A stretch of 63,478 nt of DNA from Chromatiaceae bacterium (GTDB lineage Bacteria > Pseudomonadota > Gammaproteobacteria > Chromatiales > Chromatiaceae), in NCBI GenBank assembly GCA_013426805.1, contig JACDZG010000031.1, positions 1-63,478 on the forward strand, written 5' to 3'. Under the pieces are notes generated by a model that saw only the letters and a program-made list of their open reading frames with translations, had not been told where the DNA came from and ran no database searches. The first letter of the stretch is position 1, and each line of letters begins with the position of its first letter. Below are positions 33,532 to 43,007 of the stretch, piece by piece. A program made the position numbers and the translations under genes.

Positions 33532-36192
33532 TCAACCATACTCCCGCATCATCCGCGCCAGGGTCTCGCCCAGGACGCGGGGTTTGACCGGCTTGGTGAT
33601 GACATCATCCATGCCGGCCTCCAGGCACAGTTGGCGATCGGACTCCAGCGCGTGGGCGGTCATCGCGATAATGGGCAGATGCCGCACGCCGGAGGTCGGC
33701 TGGAGCGCTCCGGTCTGCTCCGCCGCGCGGATGCGCCGGGTGGCCTCCAACCCGTCCATCTCCGGCATCTGGATGTCCATCAGCACCAATCGATAGGTCT
33801 CGCGGCCCACCGCCTCCACGGCCAGGGCGCCATTGTCCACCGCATCGACTTGGTAGCCCAGCTTGTCGAGCATCGCGAGCGCTACCTTCTGATTGATCTT
33901 GTTATCCTCCACCAGGAGGATCGACGCACGCTCATGGTTTGACAGCTGGGCGACCGGATCCGCCGCCGGCGCCTCCGGACGGCGCAAGCCGAGCGCCTCC
34001 AGCAGGGCGGCCCGATGCACCGGCAGGGTCAGGACGCGCACCGGAATCGCTTCGTCAAACCGCAGGTCACGACGCCGGGACTGCGCCACCAGCACCAACA
34101 CCCGCAGGGGATGTTGCCAGGGCTGCTCGGGTAACACCTCCAATAGCCGGTCAGCCTCGCCCTCCGGTTCCCGCAAAACGATGACGACGTGCTGATACGC
34201 CTCACCGCGATCTTCCGCCAGCAGCAGTTCATCCATCGCGCCCGCGACATCATCCACGGCGACGGCCGGGATCTCCTCATAGGCGAGGGTCTCGATGACC
34301 GCTTCGCGTGAACTGGCCAGCGGGTCCATGACGAGAACCCGCGCTCCTGCGATCGGCGGCGGCAGCACCAGGCTGGAAGCCGTGCCCGGCCGGCTCGGTA
34401 ACTCAAACCAAAAGCGCGAACCCTCCCCTTCCCGACTCTCCATGCCGATGGTTCCGCCCATCAGTTCCACCAGTGCCCGGCAGATGGCGAGCCCCAGGCC
34501 GGTACCACCGTAGCGGCGGGTAAACGACGTATCGACCTGCGAGAATGACTGGAACAGGAGCCCCTGGCGATCCGGGGCGATGCCGATGCCGGTATCCCGC
34601 ACCACAAAGCGCAGACGCGACCCGTCGCCGCCATCCGATGAGAGGGTCACCCGCACTTCGACATCCCCCCGCTCGGTGAACTTGACCGCATTGCCGATCA
34701 GGTTGATCAGCACCTGGCGCAGGCGTCCGGAGTCCGCGTGCAGCCAATCGGGGACCCGCCGGTCACAGATGCAGGCAAAGCTCAGTTCCCGACCCTCGAC
34801 CTTGTCGGCGAACATGTCGGCCAGCTCCTCCATCAGGTCGCGCAGACTGAAGTCCGACGCGTTCAGGCTGAGTTTGCCGGCCTCGACCTTCGAATAGTCC
34901 AGGATGTCGTCGATCACGTTGAGCAAGGCGTCCGCCGAGTTGCGGACGACGTTGACGTATTCCTGCTGCTCCTGGTTCATGCGCGTTTCCAGCAGCAAAT
35001 TGGTCATACCCACGACACCGTTCATCGGCGTGCGGATCTCGTGACTCATGTTGGCGAGGAACTCGCTCTTGGCCCGGTTGGCTGACTCGGCGGCCTCTTT
35101 GGAGTCGCGCAGTTCACTTTCCACGCGCTGCCGTTCACGGATTTCCTGTTCCAGTTGCAGGTTTTTTTCCTGCACCGCCCGCTCACGCAACCCGCTCTCG
35201 CGCAGGTGCGCCTGCAACGCCACCGCTCGGATGTTGAGCCGCAAAATGATAAAAACCCCGAGCAGCACCACCACCGCCAGGCTGGCCATTCCGAAGAACA
35301 GGTGCCAGGGCTCCAGCCGGCCGTGAAGTCGGACCGCGGACATGATATCGAGCAGTACGAAGTCGGTGTTGGGGACCAGCCGGGCCAACGCAATCATGCG
35401 CTCACCCTCGCCCGCCGGGCCGTCCCTGAACTCGAATACCTTGCCGTCCGCCAGGGGAGTCAGCACGAGGCGGCTCAACTCGGGGTTCAGGGCACCGCCC
35501 AAACCCTGCAGGGTGCCGTTGACGATCGTTGCCACCGAGGTATCGTCGCCGCTCCGACCCAGGTTGAGGACCTCGCGAACCACCAGACCGGCATCGAGAA
35601 AGGCGAGAAGCTGCCCTGCATACGCACCTTTGAACTCATGAGCAAGGGACACCACCAACGTCTGTCCGTCGTCCAGCACCCGGATGTCCCCATGCTGGTG
35701 TCCAGGGCTGAGCAATGACTTCCAAGAGCGCTCGGGCGGGTCACCCGCACTCTGATCGACCGCATCGACCAATACCTCACCGGACTCATCGAGCAGGACC
35801 AGCCGCTGGTAAACCGCTCTACCAACGATTCGTTTACGATCGATCAGTTCGGAAAACCGAGTGTTGATGGGGACCAGACTCTGGCTGAGGCCATAGCGCA
35901 TGCTCATCCCCAGGGCCCGATTCTCGAAGAATCCGGCCACCTCGCGGGACAGAGCCAGATTGACCAGATCGTCGCGCCGTTCGCTGAAGAAATACTGAAG
36001 AGCCGCCACGCGGCGCCCGCTCTCGAGGCGCCGCTGCTCCTCCATCGTCTGGCGCAGGTTGGTGGCTGACCAGTAGTTTGCCACCAGGAGAAAACCGACA
36101 TAGAGCGTCAGAACGACGCTGATCAGGATCGTGGCAACGCCATACCTGGGTCTCAGATGACTCAACGGACCCCGTAACTTGGGCTCGCACAT
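33532..36192 (-). CDS. Hybrid sensor histidine kinase/response regulator
   Basis: About 886 aa from ATG 36192 (alternative start 36252). Membrane helix (about 20-40), large extracytoplasmic double-Cache-like sensor (about 45-300), second helix (about 320-340), coiled coil, HisKA dimerisation domain with FLANMSHEIRTPMNG (phospho-His), HATPase_c with N, G1 DTGIGIAPDRQG and G2 GGTGLGLAI, then a degenerate REC-like domain (no clear phospho-Asp) and a C-terminal REC with LVLMDIQMPEMDG. A BarA/phosphorelay-type sensor without an Hpt domain. Confidence 0.9.
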   Translation of the reverse strand: MCEPKLRGPLSHLRPRYGVATILISVVLTLYVGFLLVANYWSATNLRQTMEEQRRLESGRRVAALQYFFSERRDDLVNLALSREVAGFFENRALGMSMRYGLSQSLVPINTRFSELIDRKRIVGRAVYQRLVLLDESGEVLVDAVDQSAGDPPERSWKSLLSPGHQHGDIRVLDDGQTLVVSLAHEFKGAYAGQLLAFLDAGLVVREVLNLGRSGDDTSVATIVNGTLQGLGGALNPELSRLVLTPLADGKVFEFRDGPAGEGERMIALARLVPNTDFVLLDIMSAVRLHGRLEPWHLFFGMASLAVVVLLGVFIILRLNIRAVALQAHLRESGLRERAVQEKNLQLEQEIRERQRVESELRDSKEAAESANRAKSEFLANMSHEIRTPMNGVVGMTNLLLETRMNQEQQEYVNVVRNSADALLNVIDDILDYSKVEAGKLSLNASDFSLRDLMEELADMFADKVEGRELSFACICDRRVPDWLHADSGRLRQVLINLIGNAVKFTERGDVEVRVTLSSDGGDGSRLRFVVRDTGIGIAPDRQGLLFQSFSQVDTSFTRRYGGTGLGLAICRALVELMGGTIGMESREGEGSRFWFELPSRPGTASSLVLPPPIAGARVLVMDPLASSREAVIETLAYEEIPAVAVDDVAGAMDELLLAEDRGEAYQHVVIVLREPEGEADRLLEVLPEQPWQHPLRVLVLVAQSRRRDLRFDEAIPVRVLTLPVHRAALLEALGLRRPEAPAADPVAQLSNHERASILLVEDNKINQKVALAMLDKLGYQVDAVDNGALAVEAVGRETYRLVLMDIQMPEMDGLEATRRIRAAEQTGALQPTSGVRHLPIIAMTAHALESDRQLCLEAGMDDVITKPVKPRVLGETLARMMREYG

Positions 36193-36702
36193 ACTCGTTG
36201 TCGCACTCCGGCAGGAATTGCTGTTCGTCGTCGCTGAACGCGGGGCAAGCACGCGCGCCGCGTCGGACCGGCATCCACCCGTTGATGCCGGGGGGCGGGC
36301 GACGACAATAGGCTAAAGCATAACCTCAAGCGGCGGCGATCAGGTGCCGGATTGGCGGATTCTTTCCCATCAGGACGCGGCGCGCTGAGGCGAGCCCGTG
36401 ATCACGGGACGCCGGCGCACGCGGGAGTATGACGGACAACCGAAAACCGGACCAGGGCCTGATGTGAGCGCAACGGGCGGAGCATGACCGCGAAGGTCGC
36501 GTCAGAATGCGATCAGAGCGGCCGGCAGCGACGATGGGCCAGGCCGCTGACCGCGGACTCCGCGACCCGGCCGCCGCGCTGGCCTAGAGCATCGCTCCAG
36601 CCCCTGCCCGGGTGTCGCGCACGGTCGAGGCTTCAGGCGATTTCCGGAAACGCTCTATCGGGCTGTAGGGGTTACTTGGGTCGCCCCTAAAGCGCCGGCG
36701 GA
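36193..36702. other. Intergenic region between histidine kinase and solute-binding protein genes
   Basis: High-GC DNA without a convincing gene; short open frames here show no protein-like composition. The kinase promoter should be at its left end. Confidence 0.6.
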
Positions 36703-37632
36703 TCAGTCGGCAATCGCCGCGGACGATTCCGGCAGATAATCCGGGAAATAGTCAACCACAAAGGGGTAGTAGGCCAGTGCGATCCGCCTGAACTCCCCGC
36801 TCGCCTTCAACTGTGCCAGGAAATTGTTGAAGGCGTTGCGCAAATCGTTATCGCCGGGCCGAAAAGCCGGCGCCATGTCCTGACGCTCACTCACCGGTCC
36901 GATGACCTTGATCTCCCCTGGCCATTTCTGGAGGGCGACCAGCGCATCAGGGACATCGAGCAGGGTCAACTCGGACTCGCCGTTGATGACTGCCGGAGCC
37001 AGTTCGTTGAGGGTGCCCTTGAAGAGCGAGACCTTCGCGCCGGTCGCCCTGATGTCGTAGAGGTCCGGATCGAGGCAGGTATTCGACATGCCGAGCAAGG
37101 TGCGTTGGGGCATCAACGCTTTGGTGGCCAGGATATCCTGATCAAGGATCGGGCCAGGCGCAATGGGTGACACCGGCAAGTCCGCCCGCGACACCAGCCA
37201 CACCTGGGTTGGGAAGGTCGGCGCCGCAAAACGGACCACCTTGGTCCGCCAGGGGATCACGGTCATACCGTTGGCGATCACGTCGCCACGGATCGGGACC
37301 TCACCGATGACCTCAAAGTCGTCACCCTTGCTCTTGACGGCACGCCCGGTCAGATCGCCGATGATGTCGGCCCAGTCGCTTTGCACGAATTCGTAACGCA
37401 CCCCCAGGTGCTCCGCAAAAGCACGCATCAGCTCGACATCCATGCCGTCCCCGGCGCCGGTAACGAAGTTAGCATAAGGGATCCCTAGATGGCGCAGGAC
37501 GCCACGCTCTTTGACCTGCGCAAGACCGTCCGCGGCGGCGGCGGCGGCGAACAAAAGCAGGAGGGCCACCCCCCAAACCCGGTGGCGCGGGACAGCACGA
37601 CGTAGTAAACAATTCAGCGATGGCCGGATCAT
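36703..37632 (-). CDS. Periplasmic solute-binding protein, family 3 (SBP_bac_3-like)
   Basis: 309 aa. Signal peptide (about 1-35: basic start, hydrophobic VWGVALLLLFAAAAAADG). Mature part begins VKERGVLRHLGIPYANF and contains GDGMDVELMRAFAEHLGVRYEFVQSDW, the first lobe of an amino-acid/organic-anion binding fold. The ligand cannot be told from the sequence. No permease or ATPase is adjacent, so it may serve a distant transporter or a sensor; the adjacent hybrid kinase is a possible partner by position only. Confidence 0.82.
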   Translation of the reverse strand: MIRPSLNCLLRRAVPRHRVWGVALLLLFAAAAAADGLAQVKERGVLRHLGIPYANFVTGAGDGMDVELMRAFAEHLGVRYEFVQSDWADIIGDLTGRAVKSKGDDFEVIGEVPIRGDVIANGMTVIPWRTKVVRFAAPTFPTQVWLVSRADLPVSPIAPGPILDQDILATKALMPQRTLLGMSNTCLDPDLYDIRATGAKVSLFKGTLNELAPAVINGESELTLLDVPDALVALQKWPGEIKVIGPVSERQDMAPAFRPGDNDLRNAFNNFLAQLKASGEFRRIALAYYPFVVDYFPDYLPESSAAIAD

Positions 37633-37962
37633 GATGGGTCTCCGCTTCGGGCCTGCATTACGTTAAGCTTAGCTTAGTTTATATGCAAGATGCATCCCGC
37701 GGCGCCTTTCCCACGGGCCACTGAGCGCAAAACCCGTCTGAGATCCTCTACGCGGACGACCCGGGCCAGGCTAAATCCGCCGACTCTTGCACATTGCAAC
37801 GCAAACCGAATCGCGATTTCAGAAGTTCGGGGTCACGCATGGGCGACGCGCCGCGCGCCGCACAGCTTATCCGTAAACCGGTATTCACGTCTGTCCACGA
37901 TGCGCCGCAAATCTGCCGAGACCTCCCCGCCACGAGTAGAACCCCAGGCGGTCGCATTTCGG
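37633..37962. other. Intergenic region with AT-rich promoter-like patch
   Basis: An unusually AT-rich stretch (about 37660-37690, TTAAGCTTAGCTTAGTTTATA) directly upstream of the solute-binding protein gene could hold its promoter. Nothing coding is seen in the remainder. Confidence 0.5.
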
Positions 37963-38928
37963 TCAGGCGGCAACGGCTATCCGGTAACGACGCGTGGGTT
38001 CCAAGGCCGTGACCAGCGACTCGAATTCCTGCGGGACGCGCAAGACCCAACCGCGGAATGGGTCATCCAGGCTACCGACGCGCAGCCGCGGCGGCCGATC
38101 GTGACTCACCTCGACAAGGATGAGTCCGAATTCGCCCACCAACCCGTCCGATTCGACCAGCCGCGCGTCCTTGGCCAGGACGCCCAGCCGACTCAGCGTA
38201 TCGGACTCAAGGCGGTCCGTCCCGACGAGCTCCGCCAACAGACCGATCAGAAGCAACTGCTTGTAGGCGGCCTCCGGATCGAAGGAGTCGTCACTCAGCA
38301 CCAGTGAATCACCGTGCAGCCGCACGCTGCCGCGCATGACCAGATAAACAAACAACTCGTGCAACGACTGCCATGCGCCCACGGGCCACAAACGGCCGGC
38401 GCGAACCGCGCAGAGGATCTGGCGGCCAAGGAACCGAAAGGCATGACGTACGGCCCACTGACGGGACTGTACCAGACTGTCGGCATAGCCCGTGTGACCA
38501 CGACCGAGCTCGTGCATCAAGTGCAGACAGTTGCTCGCCATCGCGGCATAGAGCCGCTGCTCCAGCGAGAGACCGGGACCGGGATCCGGATCGGGACCGG
38601 GACCGGGACCGGGACCGGGACCGGGACCGGGGGTCGAGCCACCCGCCTTTGAGTGTGTCGTTGGCCGCGTTTTGGCCAGGGCCGCGGCGACATGGAGGAC
38701 AGCTCGCTTCAGCACGCGCAACATCGCGTAACGGGTCTCCGCACTCACTGTCGAACGCTGAAGATGCTCCAGTTCAAGGATCAAGCCGGTCACGGCCCGG
38801 CTCAGATCCAAGTCGCGCAAGCGCTCGATCCGCTCCGCGAAGGCCGAGCGAGGCGTTAGGCCATCGGCACCATAGACGGACGCTCCGGAACCCGCGTCAT
38901 GCCAGTCGGGACGGGCGCTGTGGTACAT
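37963..38928 (-). CDS. Hypothetical protein with (Gly-Pro)n repeat
   Basis: 321 aa, no family recognised. Helical N-terminal region (about 25-90), then a low-complexity (GP)n/(DP)n linker at about 100-120 encoded by a GGGACC-type hexamer repeat, and a helical C-terminal region with a leucine-rich core (YKQLLLIGLLAELVGTDRL). No signal peptide or membrane helix. Coherent composition and one continuous frame support it being real. Confidence 0.7.
   Translation of the reverse strand: MYHSARPDWHDAGSGASVYGADGLTPRSAFAERIERLRDLDLSRAVTGLILELEHLQRSTVSAETRYAMLRVLKRAVLHVAAALAKTRPTTHSKAGGSTPGPGPGPGPGPGPDPDPGPGLSLEQRLYAAMASNCLHLMHELGRGHTGYADSLVQSRQWAVRHAFRFLGRQILCAVRAGRLWPVGAWQSLHELFVYLVMRGSVRLHGDSLVLSDDSFDPEAAYKQLLLIGLLAELVGTDRLESDTLSRLGVLAKDARLVESDGLVGEFGLILVEVSHDRPPRLRVGSLDDPFRGWVLRVPQEFESLVTALEPTRRYRIAVAA
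38571..38631. repeat. In-frame GGGACC hexamer repeat
   Basis: About ten 6-bp units GGGACC with two variant units (GGATCC/GGATCG) at the left. It is within the coding region of the hypothetical gene on the minus strand and encodes alternating Gly-Pro and Asp-Pro. Unit size keeps the frame upon expansion or contraction. Confidence 0.95.
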
Positions 38929-39460
38929 TGCTGCGATCTCCTAGCTGGTGCGAGACGCTGACGGCGTCTTTTTTCGGTCTCAATTACGGTATGACGATTT
39001 CCTTCTACCCTAACGCTATCAACTGGCGCCGAAATAGCCAGCGTCCCGCGACGAACGCGTCAAAAACCGCGACGAACGCGACTGCGGCACCCCGGTCAGG
39101 CCAGCGCGCCGACCGCACGGCGTGAGTATGACCAGGACTTGCGCAACTCCATGCAGTCCCATGACAATTCGCGGCGACCTCGGCTGGACCGAGCACCGCA
39201 CCACTCCGCGGCGACTGAACCCGTCACGCAGAGCGCGGCGGTCACCGCCTCGCGCATGGTTTTCCACCCAGGAACCCCTATGTAAAAGCGAAGTCGAACC
39301 ACGCGGTGAACAGTCGACCGGAGCATCGCAACGCTCACCGGCACCGCCAAACCCGAGTGCCGCGGCACCCGGCAACCGCCGTATGACATGGCACCTTTGT
39401 CTTAACTTCAAAATGCCACGCACAACCTCCCATCCAACCATCCGGAAACCTGAGACGGCC
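38929..39460. other. Intergenic region, ~530 bp
   Basis: No convincing gene. It contains a terminator-like hairpin at 38953-38974 and the leader of the Tim44-like gene. An open frame through it on the plus strand continues into the Tim44-like gene but is not protein-like before 39461. Confidence 0.6.
38953..38974 (+). terminator. Intrinsic-terminator-like hairpin
   Basis: AGACGC, 5-nt loop TGACG, GCGTCT, then TTTTT. On the plus strand this is a compact Rho-independent terminator, but no plus-strand gene lies upstream. It may end a small RNA or an antisense transcript from the start of the hypothetical gene. Confidence 0.5.
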
Positions 39461-40357
39461 ATGAAGCTCAACACACTCCTCTCTGCCGTGCTGACACTGA
39501 TAGTCGCCGGCTTCCTGACCTTGCCCCAGACCGCGGACGCCCGGCGCATGGGCGGCGGTGGCAATGTCGGCAAGCAGTACAGTACGCCGGCCCAGACCCA
39601 GACGCCTGCGGCGGCAGCCCAACGTCCGACCCAAACCCAATCTCCGGCGGCAGGCGCCGGGGCGCGGGCCCCGCAGGCGAGCGGTGCCAGCCGCTGGCTC
39701 GGCCCGTTGGCGGGTCTCGCCGCGGGCGGACTCCTCGCCGCCATGCTCTTCGGCGACGGCTTTGAAGGATTTCAGATCATGGACTTCCTGCTGATCGCCG
39801 CACTAGTGTTCGGCGGCTTCATGCTATTTCGCATGCTTCGCCGCGGCCGGGCGACCCCGCTGCCGGCCGGGGCCGGGGCCTACGCCCGCACCGCCGCGGG
39901 CGGCAACGTGCGCGAGACGGGCGGCGTGGCGGCCCAAGCATTCCGCGGCGGCGCCGCACCCGCGGGCAGTGCGACCCCTGATCAGGCCCCGGCATGGTTC
40001 AACGGGGCCGAATTCGTCGCCGGCGCCAAGGGCCACTACGTCAACCTCCAGGCGGCCTGGGACAAGGGCGATTTCGCCGATCTCGAGGAATATCTGACCC
40101 CTGAGCTGACTGCGGAACTCAAGCGCGACCGGGCGCGGCTGAGCGGACCGCAGTTCACCGAGGTCGTTCGTCTCCAGGCGGAACTGGTCTCGGTGCGACG
40201 CGACGGCGACCAAGTCGTCGCGAGCGTCCTGTTCTCCGGACTGATCCGCGAGGACCAGCAGGGCGCGGCGCAAGACTTCCGCGAGATCTGGCATGTGCAG
40301 CACGGCTGGGCGAGCCCGAACGGCAACTGGTACGTGGCCGGCATCCAACAGGCTTAA
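39461..40357 (+). CDS. Tim44-like domain membrane protein
   Basis: 298 aa from ATG 39461. Signal-like helix (about 4-25, LLSAVLTLIVAGFL), Gly/Gln/Pro-rich stretch, two membrane helices (about 85-100 and 105-122), and a C-terminal Tim44-like domain (about 175-298: AAWDKGDFADLEEYLTPEL..EL, ending WHVQH....GNWYVAGIQQ). Common in Gammaproteobacteria as a predicted import-/lipid-related protein of unproven role. Confidence 0.88.
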   Translation: MKLNTLLSAVLTLIVAGFLTLPQTADARRMGGGGNVGKQYSTPAQTQTPAAAAQRPTQTQSPAAGAGARAPQASGASRWLGPLAGLAAGGLLAAMLFGDGFEGFQIMDFLLIAALVFGGFMLFRMLRRGRATPLPAGAGAYARTAAGGNVRETGGVAAQAFRGGAAPAGSATPDQAPAWFNGAEFVAGAKGHYVNLQAAWDKGDFADLEEYLTPELTAELKRDRARLSGPQFTEVVRLQAELVSVRRDGDQVVASVLFSGLIREDQQGAAQDFREIWHVQHGWASPNGNWYVAGIQQA

Positions 40358-40370
40358 CGGAGTTGCGTCC

Positions 40371-40796
40371 ATGTCTCCCAACAACCCCCCGCGCCACGGC
40401 AAGACCGGCAAGCCGATCGACACGGCGAAACTCGACCGCGTGGTCGCGGAGGCCCGCAAGGCCACGGAAGAGCGGGCGGCCGGTTACCGCGAACAAGCGC
40501 TCAAGCTCTACCCTTGGGTCTGCGGACGCTGCAGTCGAACCTTCGACCGCGGTAACCTGCGTGAGCTGACTGTTCACCATAAGAACATGGACCACGACCA
40601 CAACCCGCCGGACGGCAGCAACTGGGAGCTCCTGTGTCTGTACTGCCACGACAATGAACACCAGAAATACGAGGAGCACCTTGCCGCCCTGGCCGCCGGT
40701 CGCGGCGGCCGGGCTGCGGGGGGCGCCGGCAGCGTGAAGCAGACCACCCATCATCCCTTCGAGGCGCTGGCGGACCTGTTGAAACGAAGTCAATGA
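40371..40796 (+). CDS. yajD: YajD-type HNH nuclease
   Basis: 141 aa from ATG 40371. Zinc-binding CGRC and CLYC pairs flank the HNH core TVHHKNMDHDHNP..NWELLCLYCHDNEH. YajD is a small HNH-family protein of unknown substrate, present in E. coli. Stop overlaps the rlmL start by four bases (ATGA). Confidence 0.9.
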   Translation: MSPNNPPRHGKTGKPIDTAKLDRVVAEARKATEERAAGYREQALKLYPWVCGRCSRTFDRGNLRELTVHHKNMDHDHNPPDGSNWELLCLYCHDNEHQKYEEHLAALAAGRGGRAAGGAGSVKQTTHHPFEALADLLKRSQ

Positions 40797-42982
40797 GCAC
40801 TGCCGATGCGGGGACTCCGTCGCGTTACACCTTTTTCGCGACCGCGCCGCTCCACCTGGGCAGCCTGCTGGCCGATGAGTTGGATCGTTTAGGTCTGGCC
40901 GGGGCGGCGGAGGCGCGCGGGGGTGCGCGCTTCACCGGCACCCTGGAGGACGGTTATCGAGCCTGCCTCTGGTCGCGGGTCGCCAACCGCATCCTGCTGC
41001 CCCTGGCGCAGTTCGCGGCACATGGCAGCGAGTCGCTCTATGCCGGCGCCATCGAGATTCCCTGGGAAGATCATCTCACCGTCGAGCGGACCTTCGCGGT
41101 CCGCTTCGACGGCATCCTGGCCGGGGCCAACAACAGCCAGTTCGCGGCCCTCAAGGTCAAGGACGCCATCGCCGACCGTTTCGTGCGCCGCTGCGGACGC
41201 CGCCCGAGCGTGGACCCGGATCGCCCCGATTTGCTGATCCACTGCTATACCTTCCAGGATGCCGCCACCGTCGCCTTGGACCTCTCCGGCGGCTCCCTGC
41301 ACCGTCGCGGCTACCGCGAGGAAGGGGCTGCCGCCCCGCTCAAGGAGAACCTGGCCGCGGCCATCCTGCTGCGCGCCGGCTGGCCAGCCATCGCCGCCGA
41401 TGGCGGCGACCTGCTCGACCCCATGTGCGGATCCGGCACCCTCGTCATCGAGGCCGCGTTGATCGCCGCGGACATCGCCCCTGGCCTGCTGCATCAGCGC
41501 TTCGGCTTCCTGGGCTGGTCGGGTCATGACCCGGCCATCTGGGCGCGGCTGATTGAAGAAGCCGAAATTCGGCGTGACGCCGGACTGCACCGCCTGCCGT
41601 CACTGCGCGGCTATGACGCCAATCCAAGCACCATCCGCGCCTCGCTGGCCAACCTCGAGCGGGCCGGTCTCGCCGGGCGCGCCCATTTCGAACGGCGCGA
41701 ACTGGCGGAGTGTTACCCTGGGCGGGAAGGCGACCGGGGTCTGGTGGTCATCAACCCACCCTACGGCGAACGACTCGGCGCGGACACCGACCTGCCCGCG
41801 CTCTACGCCCGCATCGGCAGCACGCTCAAGGAGCGTTTCACCGGCTGGCGCGCCGCCCTGCTCACCGGCAATCCCGACCTCGGCAAATACATGGGCTTGC
41901 GCGCCACCCGCATGCACACCCTATACAACGGCCAGATCGAGTGCCGACTGCTGCATTTCGATGTGGATCCGCGTTATTTTGTCTCCAATCGGCCCCGGGT
42001 GCTGGCTCCGGAGGAACGGGGTGAAGGCGCGGCGATGCTCGCCAATCGCCTTGTCAAGAACCTCAAGACCCTGCGAAAATGGCGCGACCAGCAGCACATC
42101 ACCTGTTATCGTCTCTACGACGCCGACCTGCCCGAATATGCCGTCGCCATCGATGTCTACCAGGGCGAGCAGCGCTGGGTGCTCGTGCAGGAATATGCGG
42201 CCCCCGCCACCGTCGACCCGCGCGACGCCCGCCGCCGCTTGCGCGAGGCCCTGAGCGTCATTCCGGAAGTCCTGGAGGTTCCCGAAACGCAACTCTTCTT
42301 CAAGGTGCGTCGACAACAGAAGGGCGACAGCCAATATGAGCGCTTGGCTGAGACCAACCGCTTTCACGAGATCGCCGAGGGCGGCCACCGCTTCCTCGTC
42401 AATTTCGAGGATTACCTGGATACCGGACTGTTCCTGGACCACCGCGACACCCGCCGGATGCTCGGCGAACTGGCCGCCGGCAAGCGTTTCCTCAACCTGT
42501 TCGCCTACACCGGCACCGCGACCATCTATGCCGCCCACGGTGGTGCAATCACCACCACCACCGTGGACATGTCACGCACCTATCTCGACTGGGCGCTGCG
42601 CAACCTGGAACTCAACCAGATCCCCACCGTCGGCCATGAAGTGATCCAGGCCAACGCACTCGACTGGCTGCGCCAACTCGAGGGCCGACGCCGTTTTGAC
42701 CTGATCTTCCTCGACCCGCCCAGTTTCTCGACCTCCAAACGCATGGACGAGACACTCGACATCCAGCGCGACCATGTGGCCCTGCTGCGCGCCACGGTAC
42801 GACTGCTGGAACCCGACGGGCTCCTGATCTTCTCCAACAACCTGCGGCGCTTTCGGATGGACTTGGAGGCCATGCCCGAATTGGACATCGTGAATATCAG
42901 TCCGGACACCATCCCCCGCGACTTCGCCCGCAACCCGCGCATCCACAACTGCTGGCGCATCCGGGTAAGAAACAGTTCTTGA
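40793..42982 (+). CDS. rlmL: 23S rRNA m2G2445/m7G2069 bifunctional methyltransferase
   Basis: 729 aa, normal size for the fused RlmKL. N-terminal THUMP domain and RlmL methyltransferase with DPMCGSGT and NPPYGERLG; C-terminal RlmK methyltransferase with LNLFAYTGTATIYAA and IFLDPPSFSTSK. Modifies two guanines of the large ribosomal subunit. Confidence 0.96.
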   Translation: MSTADAGTPSRYTFFATAPLHLGSLLADELDRLGLAGAAEARGGARFTGTLEDGYRACLWSRVANRILLPLAQFAAHGSESLYAGAIEIPWEDHLTVERTFAVRFDGILAGANNSQFAALKVKDAIADRFVRRCGRRPSVDPDRPDLLIHCYTFQDAATVALDLSGGSLHRRGYREEGAAAPLKENLAAAILLRAGWPAIAADGGDLLDPMCGSGTLVIEAALIAADIAPGLLHQRFGFLGWSGHDPAIWARLIEEAEIRRDAGLHRLPSLRGYDANPSTIRASLANLERAGLAGRAHFERRELAECYPGREGDRGLVVINPPYGERLGADTDLPALYARIGSTLKERFTGWRAALLTGNPDLGKYMGLRATRMHTLYNGQIECRLLHFDVDPRYFVSNRPRVLAPEERGEGAAMLANRLVKNLKTLRKWRDQQHITCYRLYDADLPEYAVAIDVYQGEQRWVLVQEYAAPATVDPRDARRRLREALSVIPEVLEVPETQLFFKVRRQQKGDSQYERLAETNRFHEIAEGGHRFLVNFEDYLDTGLFLDHRDTRRMLGELAAGKRFLNLFAYTGTATIYAAHGGAITTTTVDMSRTYLDWALRNLELNQIPTVGHEVIQANALDWLRQLEGRRRFDLIFLDPPSFSTSKRMDETLDIQRDHVALLRATVRLLEPDGLLIFSNNLRRFRMDLEAMPELDIVNISPDTIPRDFARNPRIHNCWRIRVRNSS

Positions 42983-43007
42983 CTATTAACCAAGGGTGAT
43001 TACGACA

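Noticed and set aside
36484-36690. Small plus-strand frame in the gap beside the histidine kinase gene
   Set aside because: Arg/Ala/Gln composition of random high-GC DNA, no ribosome site, no known domain.
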